In this document: positions 48,271 to 59,038 of the stretch, piece by piece
Numbering within the stretch: the first letter of the stretch is position 1
Layout of the letters: the number at the start of each line of letters is the position of its first letter
The notes under the pieces: model-generated
Databases searched by the model: none
Told to the model about the DNA's origin: nothing
Seen by the model: only the letters and a program-made list of their open reading frames with translations
Made by a program: the position numbers and the translations under genes
Origin: Biomphalaria glabrata
Taxonomy: Eukaryota; Mollusca; Gastropoda; Planorbidae
Assembly (NCBI RefSeq): GCF_947242115.1
Contig: NW_026602919.1
Location: 124,001 to 188,000 of the forward strand
Direction of reading: 5' to 3'
Length of the DNA: 64,000 nt

Positions 48271-48351
48271 CTTTGCTAGTGGTTTAAAAGCCATAACATC
48301 TTGAACCCAACCATCTAGGAACTGGTTGTAAGCTGCTAAACTCTTGTAAGC
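48271..48351 (-). CDS. Possible TRPC exon, cytosolic linker before S1
   Basis: Minus strand, 81 bases, between CTACAG and AAAG|GTAAGT, with phase 0 at both ends. It encodes AYKSLAAYNQFLDGW followed by VQDVMAFKPLAK. TRPC proteins have AYKSLASPAYLSLSSEDPV and then an ALELSNELA helix in the linker after the ankyrin repeats. AYKSLA and the spacing to a DV..AF..LAK-like helix fit, but the middle does not align well. The strand and order agree with the TRPC exons at 30.9 kb and below. If real, the gene spans at least 24 kb and surrounds the plus-strand kinase exon at 42031. It could instead belong to an unrelated gene. Confidence 0.45.
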
Positions 48352-48599
48352 CTGTAGACATTTTCAAAAGTAAAAATAGCAATAACATTTTAATAATAGA
48401 TGTAGAACTCTTGTAATATAAAGAATTGGTTGGACTTCGAAGCATCCTAAAAATATAGAAATTCAAAACACTAGTTTACACCAAAAATTCAATTGAGACT
48501 AGTGAAGTGCTTCAGCCGCAACAGCCAAAAGGTTTGGGCTAAGGTGTAATTAGCTTCAAATCTTAAAGAGCATTTGAAAGTTGTAAAAGAAACACAGAT

Positions 48600-49333
48600 C
48601 TAGGACCATTAGATTTATCAACAAGTTACTAGTCTTGATGAGCCTAGTCCTAAAATAAACTTTAAAAAGTCTTCAGCCCTAGACTTAGATCTAAACTGGA
48701 TAGTAAAGTTTTCTTTGGTTTAGATGCTAGATCTGATCTATATAATACTAGTATCTAATAATAAGTAACTATTATCTGTAACTATAGTCCAAATATATCT
48801 TGTGCAGAGATGTGTTTAATGAGCGCCTAAAGGCAGCACTGAAAACCTCCCAGATACCCCTCCCCTCCGGTCCACCAATGAGATTGGACCATAGCGCTCT
48901 GAGCATGCTATAACTATAAGCATGAAAGTAGTGCTACATAAAAGCTAAATTTATTTATCTTATCAAGTGACCTAGAAGTGAAGACTAGATCTAGCTATAT
49001 CTATTAGATAAAAATTAAGTTTCATATGCTTAAAATATGCAGCAACAGAGAGATGTAGATTTTAGATGTTATCTAGATTTTCTAGATCTATTCTATAGAG
49101 TCTAGATGAGATCTAGAATGATCTACTAAGCCTAAGCATTATGTAGGCTAGACTCTAGATCTAGTCACACTCTAATCTGAGACATCATCCAGATTTTTTA
49201 TATAATATATCTATGATCTATGTAGCCATAGATCTACATCTAGAATACTAGACCTTGAAGGCTTGAGTAGAGAGTAGATCTCTATCACAATCTATGTAGG
49301 CCTACATTATATGTTACAACAATGTTGATCTAG
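48600..49333. repeat. AGATCT/TCTAGA-rich tract containing a SINE C body
   Basis: Palindrome-rich sequence (CTAGATCTA, AGATCTAGA) with an embedded plus-strand SINE C body at about 48805-48952 (GAGCGCCTAAAGGCAGCACT, AGATTGGACCATAGCGCTCT). That copy shows the single-copy ancestor of the 39-bp minisatellite unit. Confidence 0.75.
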
Positions 49334-49341
49334 CTCTAGAC

Positions 49342-51341
49342 CAGTGTTTCTCAAACTTTTTTGTCTGCCGGCACAGTAAACAAACTATAAAAATTTAGCG
49401 GCACACCACGAAGAGCAACAGATGTTTTATAATAAAAAGAAAAAAAGATTTTGCCTGTTTTTCAGTATTATGTTTAATGTGAATGTTGTGCCTGTTTTTG
49501 AGAGCAAATGCAATCTAATCGAGGCTCCAAAGTCGACAAACAAACTTGCATTTCATCGTCTATTGTAAGAAGTCTCTCTCTTTTCTTAGATTTGCTTTCA
49601 GTCAGTGCTGAAAATCCAAACTCACAAAACCATAAAGATGTAAATGGAAGAATTATTTTGATTGCTTTTAAATTGATTACAGGATATAACTTGTTGATTG
49701 AAATCCAAAACACATCCAGGCTTTCTCTGAAAACTTGACTTAAGAATTGCATCGTTTTTTAAATCATTGAGCTGCTCTTCTTCTTTAGTTGTAAAATTTG
49801 TAGCTTCATTGTTTCCAAATGGAGAGCTGACCCATTTATATTCATTACTTCAAACTGTTGAGAAGTAATGCTGCAATGCTGACTGCAGGTGTTTCAAAGT
49901 GTCCAGAATTTCGGGGGTGATTTCTTTATTTGAAGCACATTCATTGTAAGTACGAAAGCAGTCCTTTCGTGATTTTACTTTGCCACAAAGACAATCAATT
50001 TTAACCAAATGATTTTAGTTTTGAGGATGCAATGATGATGGTTTCCGATGGTCCTTGAAGACTTCAATTCAATGATTTTAATTTGTCAAATAAATCAGAG
50101 AGAAATGTCACCTTAACCCACCAAATCTCGTCATGAATAGAAAATCCAAAGTCTTTTTTTTTTTTTTTTTCAGCCTCCAAGAATGAAATCAGCTCAGCCT
50201 TGAGTTGGACGACATGCTTTAACACTTTTCCCCTGGAGAGCCAACAAACGTTGGTGTGATACAGGAGACATTAGTAGTCTGAATCCTTTGCTTCACAAAG
50301 CTCTGAGGAAAGTCAGAATGCAAGCGGTCGAGATTTGAGAAAGTTTACAACTTCAATCACTTGATCCAGAACAGACATCAAATATTTGAAGGCAAGAGCT
50401 TCTCTGTGGATCATGCAGTGAACAACTAATACATTTGGATTTTCTTGACGCACAAGAGTGAAGAATCCCTTTCTATTTCCCTGCATGGAAGGACAGCCAT
50501 CGGTGCAAACGCTGACACAGTTTGTCTCCACTGTAATTTGAATAGCAAAATGTTTTCGTTCACCACTTAAAAATCTTCGCCTTTGGTCGTAGTTGGTAAG
50601 TCTTTTCAAAATAAGAATTTGTTGACACATTTTTCATCCTTTATGAACTGAATAAAAGCTAACAACTGGGCTTTGCACTAATGTCAGTGGATTCATCCAC
50701 TTGAAGGGACCTGATGTTTTCGAAGTATTCCTTCGGTTGTGCTTTTACAGCTGGATGTTTTGTTTCCAAGTGTCTCTTCAATTTGCTTGGAATAAGCGCC
50801 TCATGCAACAGAGCTGAATTGCAGATCAGACAGAATGACAATGGAGAATCTTCAGGTCCTGAAGATATGAAACCATATCCGATGTAATCTTCTTTGTACC
50901 TTTGTTTGGTTCCATGCTTTTCATTGAACGCTTTCGCAGTTTCATTCTTACCAACGTATTTCTCCATGGATAACAATGACTAAGGCTTAGTAATAATTTG
51001 TTATTATTAGCATACACCTACAAAATTTACATGAAACACATAGCTTATTATAATCGTTACCAATTCAAGAACTGCTGAGCGTCTGCTAAGGCGGCCTACA
51101 TTTGAGTCATTATAATAATATATGTATAGTGGACAACTCCATAACCTGAAGAGCTAACACCCCTTTCCGTCATAATGTAGCGATCCACTACTATTACTGG
51201 TCGTTGCAAGTTGGGATGTCGTCGCAAGGTAAAATAAAAATTTAATAGTACGCAAACCTGTGTAACGCTGCACGTGTGGCATTCTGAAAACTCCTCGGCA
51301 CACCTGCAAATCTTCGGCGGCACACAGTTTGAGAAACACTG
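49342..51341 (-). mobile_element. Decayed hAT transposon (Buster / SCAND3-ZBED5-like)
   Basis: Inverted ends CAGTGTTTCTCAAAC on both sides are flanked by CTCTAGAC (49334-49341) and CCCTCGAC (51342-51349), an 8-bp duplication with two changes. The minus strand carries a BED-type finger (CLICNSALLHEALIPSKLKRH, 50976-50659) and VDESTDIS and CTDGCPSMQG acidic blocks. HCMIHREALAFK comes next, and a C-terminal dimerisation region (LPFTSLWFCEFGFSAL, 49752-49474). The order matches hAT transposases related to SCAND3, ZBED5 and FAM200. Several stops and frameshifts lie between the blocks, so it is inactive. The TA at the centre of the left flank fits the Buster nnnTAnnn target preference. Confidence 0.88.
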
Positions 51342-51577
51342 CCCTCGACAATAATAAATATTGACTATTCAATCTGATTCTACATTTATGTCAAACAATA
51401 TTATGAATATAGTAGTCTAGATATGCTAACTTAAATAGTTAGAATATAGATCTAGAATCTAGTCTAGATTAGTTATTAGTAGATCTAGATCTAATCTAGA
51501 TTCGGAATACCTTGAACTCATCCTTTGTGATTGTGTAAGCACTTTCAGTAGAACAAGATTATAAGTGAAGAGATCTG

Positions 51578-51740
51578 GATAAGCACGCTGGACTGTCGTT
51601 CGGACTTATCGATGGTCAGGGGTTCAAACCCTGCCCGCTCCCATCCCCCGCCGTCCTGCGGGAGGTTTGGACTAGGAAGTAATTATCTTCAACTCTGAAG
51701 GAACATCCGAAATAAGTAAAACATTTTACAAAACATGTAT
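51578..51740 (+). mobile_element. SINE family B copy
   Basis: GCACGCTGGACTGTCGTTCG, the B box GGGTTCAAACCC, CATCCCCCGCCGTCCTGCGG and AACTCTGAAGGAACATCCGA in order. The first bases of the tRNA head are lost. It ends in a mixed T/A tail. Confidence 0.9.
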
Positions 51741-51983
51741 TTTTTTTATTTTTTTTTATTATTTAAAAAAAAAAACACAAGGAGGGCAGCAAATCATTTT
51801 CTTTATTATGCTGGCTTGCTTTCAAAGTGTAAGAATTAGTATTTGTTTCTGACTATATCTTTCTTTGCTCGACTTATCCATGGTAAGTGCCTAAAAGCTT
51901 GTGTTGACTGTGCATAGAAACCAGATTTTTACCAACAATATGTCTGCCGTGCCCTGATCACATGACTATGTCTACCAACCTAA

Positions 51984-52128
51984 AGGTACCTGGTGTGATG
52001 GGGAAGGTAAAGGCGGCTGGTTGTTGTGCTGGCAATCTCATTAACCATGGGCCACAGAAACAGATGACCTTTACATCCTCAGCCCCCTAGATTGTAAGGT
52101 CTTAAAGGGGAACTTTACTTTGATTTAC
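51984..52128 (+). mobile_element. SINE family A, 3' part
   Basis: It starts inside the body at GGTACCTGGTGTGATGGGGA and continues to GTCTTAAAGGGGAACTTTAC. 5' truncated. Confidence 0.85.
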
Positions 52129-52232
52129 TTTAGTGGGAAAAAAAAAGTTTCTTCTTCCCTTTTTTATTCATTAAACACTGTTTTCTTTTCACTCAAAGAA
52201 CTTGTAGGACTACTTTTAGCCTAATCAATTTG

Positions 52233-52350
52233 ATGGAGGCGTGGTGGCTGAGTGGTAAAGCTCTTGACTTTCATACTGGGGGTCCCGGCTATGAATCCTA
52301 GTGAAGACTGGGCACCTCTGAGTCCACCCAGCTCTAATGCCCAATCCATG
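52233..52350 (+). mobile_element. SINE family A, 5' part
   Basis: It has the head GGCGTGGTGGCTGAGTGGTA, a mutated B box, and the body to CCAGCTCTAATG, then stops. It is separate from the 3' part at 51984. Confidence 0.85.
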
Positions 52351-52465
52351 GTTCAACAAATTTAAAGATCTTACATGGCAGTATGAATAAAATGACAGTC
52401 TATAAAGTCAACTAAAAAAAAGTGAAATTGTACAAGATATAAAATGGAAATATTAATTTGGAGCA

Positions 52466-52710
52466 AGTCACAACATTTTGAAATAGAAATGTACCAGCTA
52501 CAACTCGCTAGATGCAGTAGATACCAAATCACAACATTTTGAAATAGGAATGTACCAGCTACAACTCGCTAGATGCAGTGGATACCAAATCACAACATTT
52601 TGAAATAGAAATGTACCAGCTACAACTCGCTAGATGCAGTGGATACCAAATCACAACATTTTGAAATAGGAATGTACCAGCTACAACACGCTAGATGCAG
52701 TAGATACCAA
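52466..52710. repeat. 61-bp tandem repeat, four units
   Basis: Units contain TCACAACATTTTGAAATAG, ATGTACCAGCTACAACTCGC and TAGATGCAGTGGATACC. A partial echo occurs near 52810-52845. Confidence 0.93.
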
Positions 52711-53319
52711 ATCACATCAGTGTAACTGGCAACTCAGATGTAGACTTCTTGGACAACCAGGGAAGGCTAACACCAACCACCTAGCAGGCTGTGAGCTTCC
52801 ATAAGCAAATTACATTTTGAAAAAGAAATTTACCAGCTACATCACTATAGAACACAGTGCTACATCATATGATTCAGCAGTCAATTCTACAGAAAATAGA
52901 CAAAGTAAAAAAGTAAAACAAAAACTAAACTCCAAACAATAGAAACAACAACCTTCAAAGCAATGGAAGAGATCATTTTTTCCCTGGTTTCTCTGGACAA
53001 AATAAGAGAAATAATAATCCTTACTCAGTTTACTAAAATGGAAACCTAAGAGAGCTACCCACTCAAAACTTAAACCCACAAGTCTGGCACTCAAAACTAA
53101 CTGAAAAGACCATTTCATACAAGAATCTCAAACAAAGAAACACCACTTATAAAATATAATTTATGAATCAGTTAAACAGTGCAATGACTCTCTTCCCTGG
53201 GACCTAAGCTCTCTTTTTGCTATGAGACAGTATTGAAAACATAACCAAAAAATCTTATCACAATCAGAAAGATCTCAAGAAAATGGTGAATATTTTTCTA
53301 CAAATCTAATAAACCAATA

Positions 53320-54235
53320 ACTAGTGGTCAATTATACAGATGGATCATCTTAAGAATCCACCAGTAACAGAGGAGCTGTCTTATTCAATAAATGGCTCAA
53401 TTAAGAAAGATTAGAAAATTTAATTGCCACTGGCGATCTCTCAGATGCACTTTCTAATGAATAAACATTTCTTTCTAATGTTTAAAAAAATCTGATGCCT
53501 CCTCTATCAAAAAAGTCAGGACAGCTCTTATAAATCTCAACAATAATAGCAAGAAAACTGTTCTTCAATGGGTCCCAGCACACTTTCAAATAGAGGAGAA
53601 GAAAAATCTGACACTGCCAAAATGGAAGAATAACTAAGCAGTCTTAAATTCCATGGGAGGTGCAGTGGCTAAGTGGTAAAGCACTTGGCTACTGAACCAG
53701 GGTGCATGGTTTGAATCCTGCTGAAGACTGGGGTTTTTAATTTTGGGATCTTTGGGCACCTCTTGAATCCACCCAGCTCTAATGGGTACCTGAAATTAGT
53801 TAGGGAAAAGTAAAGGTGGTTGGACACATAACCATAGGCCACAGAAACAGATGACCTTTACATCATCTGCCCTATAGACCACAAGGTCTGAAAGTGGTAC
53901 TTTACTTTTTCTTTTCTTAAATTCCACTATATCTGGAAGAGAAAAAGAAAAAAAAAGAGTAGTATAAACCAAAACCAAAACAGTTGTCACTCAAACATCA
54001 GGATTAAGGATGCATGTTACATTCTATCAGGACACAGTCAATGAATTATTTTTCACCTTTGAACAGGGCACAACATAATGAGGCAACACTTATTCTGGAT
54101 GTTGAAACTAGTGAAAAGAACAAGTGGCCTTGTTTTATCATGAGGCCTATACAAAAAACTGGCCCCCCAACAGCCTTTAGAATAAAGATTGTATGGAAAG
54201 CTGCCTGATCTGAAAAGAATGGAGTTCATCTTCGA
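53320..54235 (+). mobile_element. Decayed LINE with RNase H, split by a SINE
   Basis: The plus strand has YTDGSS, a LSDALSNE-like segment and LQWVPAHFQIE, then after the SINE at 53654-53914 a FEQGTT-like equivalent of RLRTGH, HLFRML-type sequence and LKRMEFIFDKY, followed by a TA-repeat tail. These are RNase H and C-terminal blocks of an I-like LINE, with many stops. Confidence 0.65.
53654..53914 (+). mobile_element. SINE family A copy with target site duplication
   Basis: Complete copy: GTGCAGTGGCTAAGTGGTAA, GGTTTGAATCC, body and AAAGTGGTACTTTACTTTTT. A 12-bp duplication, TCTTAAATTCCA, flanks it (53642-53653 and 53915-53926). It lies inside an older LINE. Confidence 0.93.
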
Positions 54236-54573
54236 TAAATATATATATATATATCTGAACCCTACAATTTATAATGAGAACACAGAGAAAAAAAAAAACG
54301 CAAACAGTATGTAATATTTAAGTTAAACTTTTGTCACACAGTCTCATATTTGTTTATATTGACTTTAATATTCACATTTATTCAAATAAAATAGCTGTAT
54401 ATTTTATACATTTATCCTTAAAATGTGGTGCACTATTGGCCACTAGTTCAAATGTTTGATGTGTTTAAGGCTATATAAGGTTATAACTATTCCTTTGGCT
54501 CACATTGAATTAAAATCATACATTGTAATAATTTGTGTGTCTACATCCTCTTATTGTTTATTTGTGTTTTCAG

Positions 54574-54721
54574 GTGGTGATTTTATTGTTTACCATGGAG
54601 TTGTCTACTTTTCAAATTTTACTGACCAAGTTTGTACAGTGACTGATCCATCTGCAGTTTCCGAACCAGTAACTGATATCTCAAAAAAATATTGCTATAC
54701 TGATGGTGTCTGTCACCTCAG
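54574..54721 (+). CDS. Exon candidate of unknown protein
   Basis: A TTTGTGTTTTCAG acceptor and a CTCAG|GTAATC donor bound 148 bases, open in only one frame. That frame reads GDFIVYHGVVYFSNFTDQVC followed by TVTDPSAVSEPVTD and ISKKYCYTDGVCHLR. The three cysteines, the NFT glycosylation-type site and the polar content would fit an extracellular domain, but I do not recognise a family. It starts with two bases of a split codon and ends with two, so it cannot follow the kinase beta exon at 42175 directly. It lies on the plus strand between SINE and LINE copies. A chance open frame with splice-like ends is possible. Confidence 0.38.
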
Positions 54722-54729
54722 GTAATCTT

Positions 54730-55382
54730 TCTCTTTTTCTTTTAAATATGTAAAGAAAATTATATGTATGTATTTTTTTATTTAGAAATGGATACTTTTT
54801 GTCTAGGGTGGATACTGTTTGTCTAAGGTTGATGTGTTTGACCATGGTGGATAAAACAGAGCCTGATCTTTGCAGAAGTTGTAGAACATTTTTCCACCAT
54901 AGAATCCATACATTGAAATGAAAATGTTCAGATTTTATCCATGATCAACTGTCTGAAGATTAGGAACTAGATATAGGTCTTGAAGTATTACACTTAATGA
55001 TCTATTTAAACAAATAAAAAGAACTCTACTGTTTAACCACAAATATTAATAAAATTTGGAAAGACCTTCACATAATCCTTGTTAATTTTTTATTACCTTT
55101 TCAATATGTTTAATTTGTTGATTTTTTCTTGAAAAATGTGTAGTTTTGGATACTGGATAGACAACACTTATACCCACATTCTCATTATAAAATAATTAGT
55201 TTCTACTTTTGGACATTATGACAAATAATATAATCTATTGGCTTTCTGGAGGTATCAAAATGCTCTATAAAAAGGAACTTGATTCAAGAAACACAAGGAA
55301 GGGAAAAGAGAAATCTATTATACATAAGTAAGAAGTAATGGGATGCACAGTGGATATTAATTTTTAAAAAAGTATTACAAAA
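54730..55382. other. AT-rich non-coding stretch
   Basis: No exon or element recognised. GGATACTTTTTGTCTAGGGT-type words are repeated near 54790-54850. Confidence 0.4.
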
Positions 55383-55640
55383 AGTAAAGTTTACCTTTCA
55401 GACCTTGCGATCCATGGAGCCAATGATGTCAAGGTAATGTTTCTATGGCCAGTGGTTAATGAGCAGGTCCTCATGTGTCCAGCACAATGACTAACCACCT
55501 TAATTTTCCCCACCTAAAGTCAGTTACCCATTAGAGTTGGGGGACTGAGGGGCACCCTAAAAATTCAAAATCCCAATCTTCATTGAGGTTCAAACCCTGG
55601 ACCCCATTGTTTTCCTATGAGGTACACAAATCATTTAGCC
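55383..55640 (-). mobile_element. SINE family A copy
   Basis: The plus strand reads the family in reverse: GTAAAGTTTACCTTTCAGAC, CAGTGGTTAATGAGCAGGTC, TCCCAATCTTCATTGAGGTT and the head near 55600-55640. Moderately mutated. Confidence 0.85.
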
Positions 55641-56317
55641 GACAAAAAATCAAAATATTGATATAGAAGCGAAATGAAAAATGACTGAGCTTTTGGCCCA
55701 TGACTTTGAAATGCTAATATCTATGTATACTTCTTTATGTTGGCAGATGATCAACATGATTTGTTTATTGAAAGACACTTGAAGGTGTAAGTTGTAAAAG
55801 GTTTTGAAAGACTTGCCAAAGCAAGGCATTCTTGACAGGGATAAACATTGGGAGCAGCTCTAGCTGACTCAGCTCAGAGGATGACATCACGGTTAATTAA
55901 CATCTTTCTGTTAACAATGCATGGATTATCTTATCTTCTTCATTCTATGGGAATTATGAATTGAGTGAAGACATCTTGCTGTAGAAGAGAAGAAAAATTC
56001 AGATATTCCACATGATTTACAATATGGCTTTGATTGTCTTATGTTAATTATTCCAGTAGTTTGTGGAACACCTAGTCAGGCTTTCTGAGGGAAAACAGTT
56101 TGGGAAACATTTACATACTATATGAAGCAGATAGTGACTCAAATTATCATATTGACAGCATTTTAACTTTATTTCTGTACAGTTGTAATAGAGTTTTAGA
56201 AAAGAACTTTGATACATGGCTCTAGCTTTAGCCATGCATTAATGAGTTTAAGTAGTTTTTTATTTTAGTTGTAGGCAGGGTGTTGATTGGTTGATGTCTC
56301 AATATACATGATCATGT
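55641..56317. other. Non-coding stretch
   Basis: No exon or recognisable element. Confidence 0.4.
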
Positions 56318-56740
56318 ATTATGGTCTGGCACTTACGCTGGGTAGGGCATGTATCCCGTATGGAAGATGCCAAAGGCAGTCTTTTTAGGTGAGCTAAAAG
56401 GTGGTTGACGTAACAGAGGCGCCCCACGGAAACATTTCAAAGACCAACTTAGGCATCAGCTTTCCTTGGCTGACATAGAAGAGAGCACCTGGTTGCATGT
56501 GGCCTCAGAAGGATACAGCTGGAGGTCACTCACGAAGGCCGCGGGATACACATTTGACACCAAAACAAAATCCGCTGCCAAGGACAAATGCAGATGGCGA
56601 AAAGAAAATCTGAATTAACCACCTGCGAACAATGGTTATGCTTGCGCTGGATGTGGCAAAATATGTAGGTCACTGCTGGGGCTGCGCAGCCATGGGAAAT
56701 ACTGCACTCCTCACTAATCTTTGGACTCCAAGACAAGCCT
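56318..56740 (+). mobile_element. LINE C-terminal fragment with Cys/His finger
   Basis: It encodes a WVGHVSRMED-like block, GAPRKHFKDQLRHQLSLADI, EESTWLHVASEGYSWRSLT, WRKENLN, then (one frameshift) YACAGCGKICRSLLGLRSHG followed by KYC. The same order occurs in the zinc-finger-tailed LINEs at 38815 and 26575. 5' truncated, with several breaks. Confidence 0.8.
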
Positions 56741-56759
56741 TATACATGATCATTGTTAA

Positions 56760-57903
56760 GCTCACTATCAGTTCATTATTTAGAATTTTCTTTAAAAAAA
56801 AAGCATTAAAAAAAAGTTCCCCTTTCAGACCTTATTGTCTATAATAATATAATATTAATAATACATGCTTTTTCCAATACAAGAAAAAATAAATATTAAT
56901 TGTTTTTTATATTTTTTTTTATTTACTGTCAGATGTTTAGTCACTTTGGGAGCAGTGATCTTGAGATTTCGATGCTAGATACTCTCAGATTTGAAAGCCG
57001 GTATCTTGGATATTTTCTTAGCTCCTCTAGATCAAGATGGCAAAGAACTTTATAAGGATAGGTCTCCCATCCATCACACAACATTCAAGCACCAATGGGT
57101 TTCTTTCAAGGAGTTGAAGATAAGGTTTGAATCAGATTTATCTTTTTACTACCTCTGGCATTTTTTTTATTCGTCTCATGCTAAAAAGTGATTTTTTTTA
57201 GCTGGCAACTGATGCTTTCTGATAGAGACAATTAAGCTCTCAAGAAGGCAGTGGAACACACATTTAAGGTCAAAATAAAACCTGTTTTGAAAGACAGGTG
57301 CAAAATTCAAAAGAAAACAATTGGATCCTTGAAGGACAACAGCTTTGTCTGCATCAGATGATGAAAAATATGCATGGAGAAAGAGGCTTTGTATAATATT
57401 GATGTGTAAAAACAAATGTCACAGATGACAATCTCAGCTCTGCATGGCCTATACAAATGTCTTCCATACATTAGGCTGATTGTTGACAAAGGGCAAAAGA
57501 TTAACAGCAAAATCTCAAGTGTGTTAATTGAAAAATAGAGTTAGACTTGACTCAAAACATTTTGAAAGAACTTGTAATGACAATATCAATGCAATTTCTG
57601 ATTAAAACAGAAGGAAAGGCTGGATGAAGACTTGGAGAAAAGTTCATTTTCTAAATAACTCTTTTATGTAAATTTCATTGACCTTCTAGAATTTGAGTTC
57701 AATCTATTTAACTGTGTTTATTTTGTGCATAGGTTGTTCCCCTAAACTAAGCTGAGATGAGGCAGTTAAAGCAAAAGGACTGCAATGTTTGTTTCAAGGT
57801 ATGTTTTTATAGACATAACATTAACCATCCTTTTTATTTATGAAAGCAGTAAAAAAGTTTTTTTCTTTTCTTTGGAGGGGGGGGGGGGATTTTTTGTGTA
57901 AAT
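56760..57903. other. Non-coding stretch
   Basis: A short SINE A 3' scrap lies near 56812-56840 (minus strand). A G run lies near 57878. No exon found. Confidence 0.4.
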
Positions 57904-57916
57904 CTGTTTGTGGTAA

Positions 57917-58156
57917 AAAGAAAAAAAAAGTTCCCCTTTCCGATCTTGTGGTTTATAGGGCAGATGATGTAAAGGTCATCTGATTCTGTGGCCTACGGCT
58001 AATGAGGGTGTCATGTGGCCAACAGAATGACCAACCACCTTTACTTTTTCCCCAACTTATGTCAGGTACCCATTAGAGCTGGGTCTAAACCAGGATTCAA
58101 ACCCTGGACCCTTGGTTCAGAAGTTAAGCGCCTTACATCTCAGCCACTGCACCTCC
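57917..58156 (-). mobile_element. SINE family A copy with target site duplication
   Basis: The reverse copy runs from GTTCCCCTTTCCGATCTTG to the head near CTCAGCCACTGCACCTC. A 13-bp duplication, CTGTTTGTGGTAA, flanks it (57904-57916 and 58157-58169). The target duplication of the LINE follows 12 bases later. Confidence 0.93.
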
Positions 58157-59038
58157 CTGTTTGTGGTAATCAGTCTATTTTAACTTGATAGGCTGGGTTC
58201 CAAAGGACTGTCAATGCCGGGGGTGAAAGTGGGGATAAGCACCCACTTTCCAAGAAATGCTCCCATGGCTTGCATCTCTAAATGCCTCTGACAGTCAAAT
58301 CCAGCTCCTGGCCTTCACGTGTGATTTTCTCAAAAATCCGGCGGAACCTGTTCTTACAAACTGACAGGAGAAGGGATGAAAGGCGGAACACTGGCGCCTC
58401 AAAACCAGTTTAGCTTCGTGTTGATGGGGCACGTCAGCCTAAATAACGCAACCCATCTAGGAGAAGGAAAACTCTGACTCCAAACCTCCACTCTGTGGCG
58501 ATACTCCCCCGTGTGGGTATCGGGGCTTGGAAATGACCAAGAGAAATAAATAACACCACTGCCTTTCCACTTGCATTTCACTAAGTGAATAATAGTGGAC
58601 CTTCCTCCCCTCTAGGTGCTTTTTGACAGAGGTCTGGATTGCACTACACCAGACGGGGGTCCTTGTCTCACTACATTCTAATACTAGACATAAACCCATC
58701 ATGAAGTGTTTTTTTTCTAAATCTGGTGAATGTGATATCGTGAAGGGGCCTGGATCCAGGATGTGACGATTCCACAGAGCATACCCAGGGCACAGTCCAC
58801 TTTAAGCTTTCTACTGCAGAAAAGTTCCATTTGGAGAGCTCTATGGATGGCGGAGAATGGACCATTGGCCAACCCCACCTTGTCCCATGGATATTCCGGT
58901 TATGGTCTTCAGACCTAGATGTTTCCTTTTATGTCAGTATTGGAGAAAATTGCCAAGACTGAAAACTCCCTTAAAATGCGGGGACTATAGATTTATATAT
59001 TTTTTTTAAAGCCTGAGGAAACACCCAGCCTACACTAA

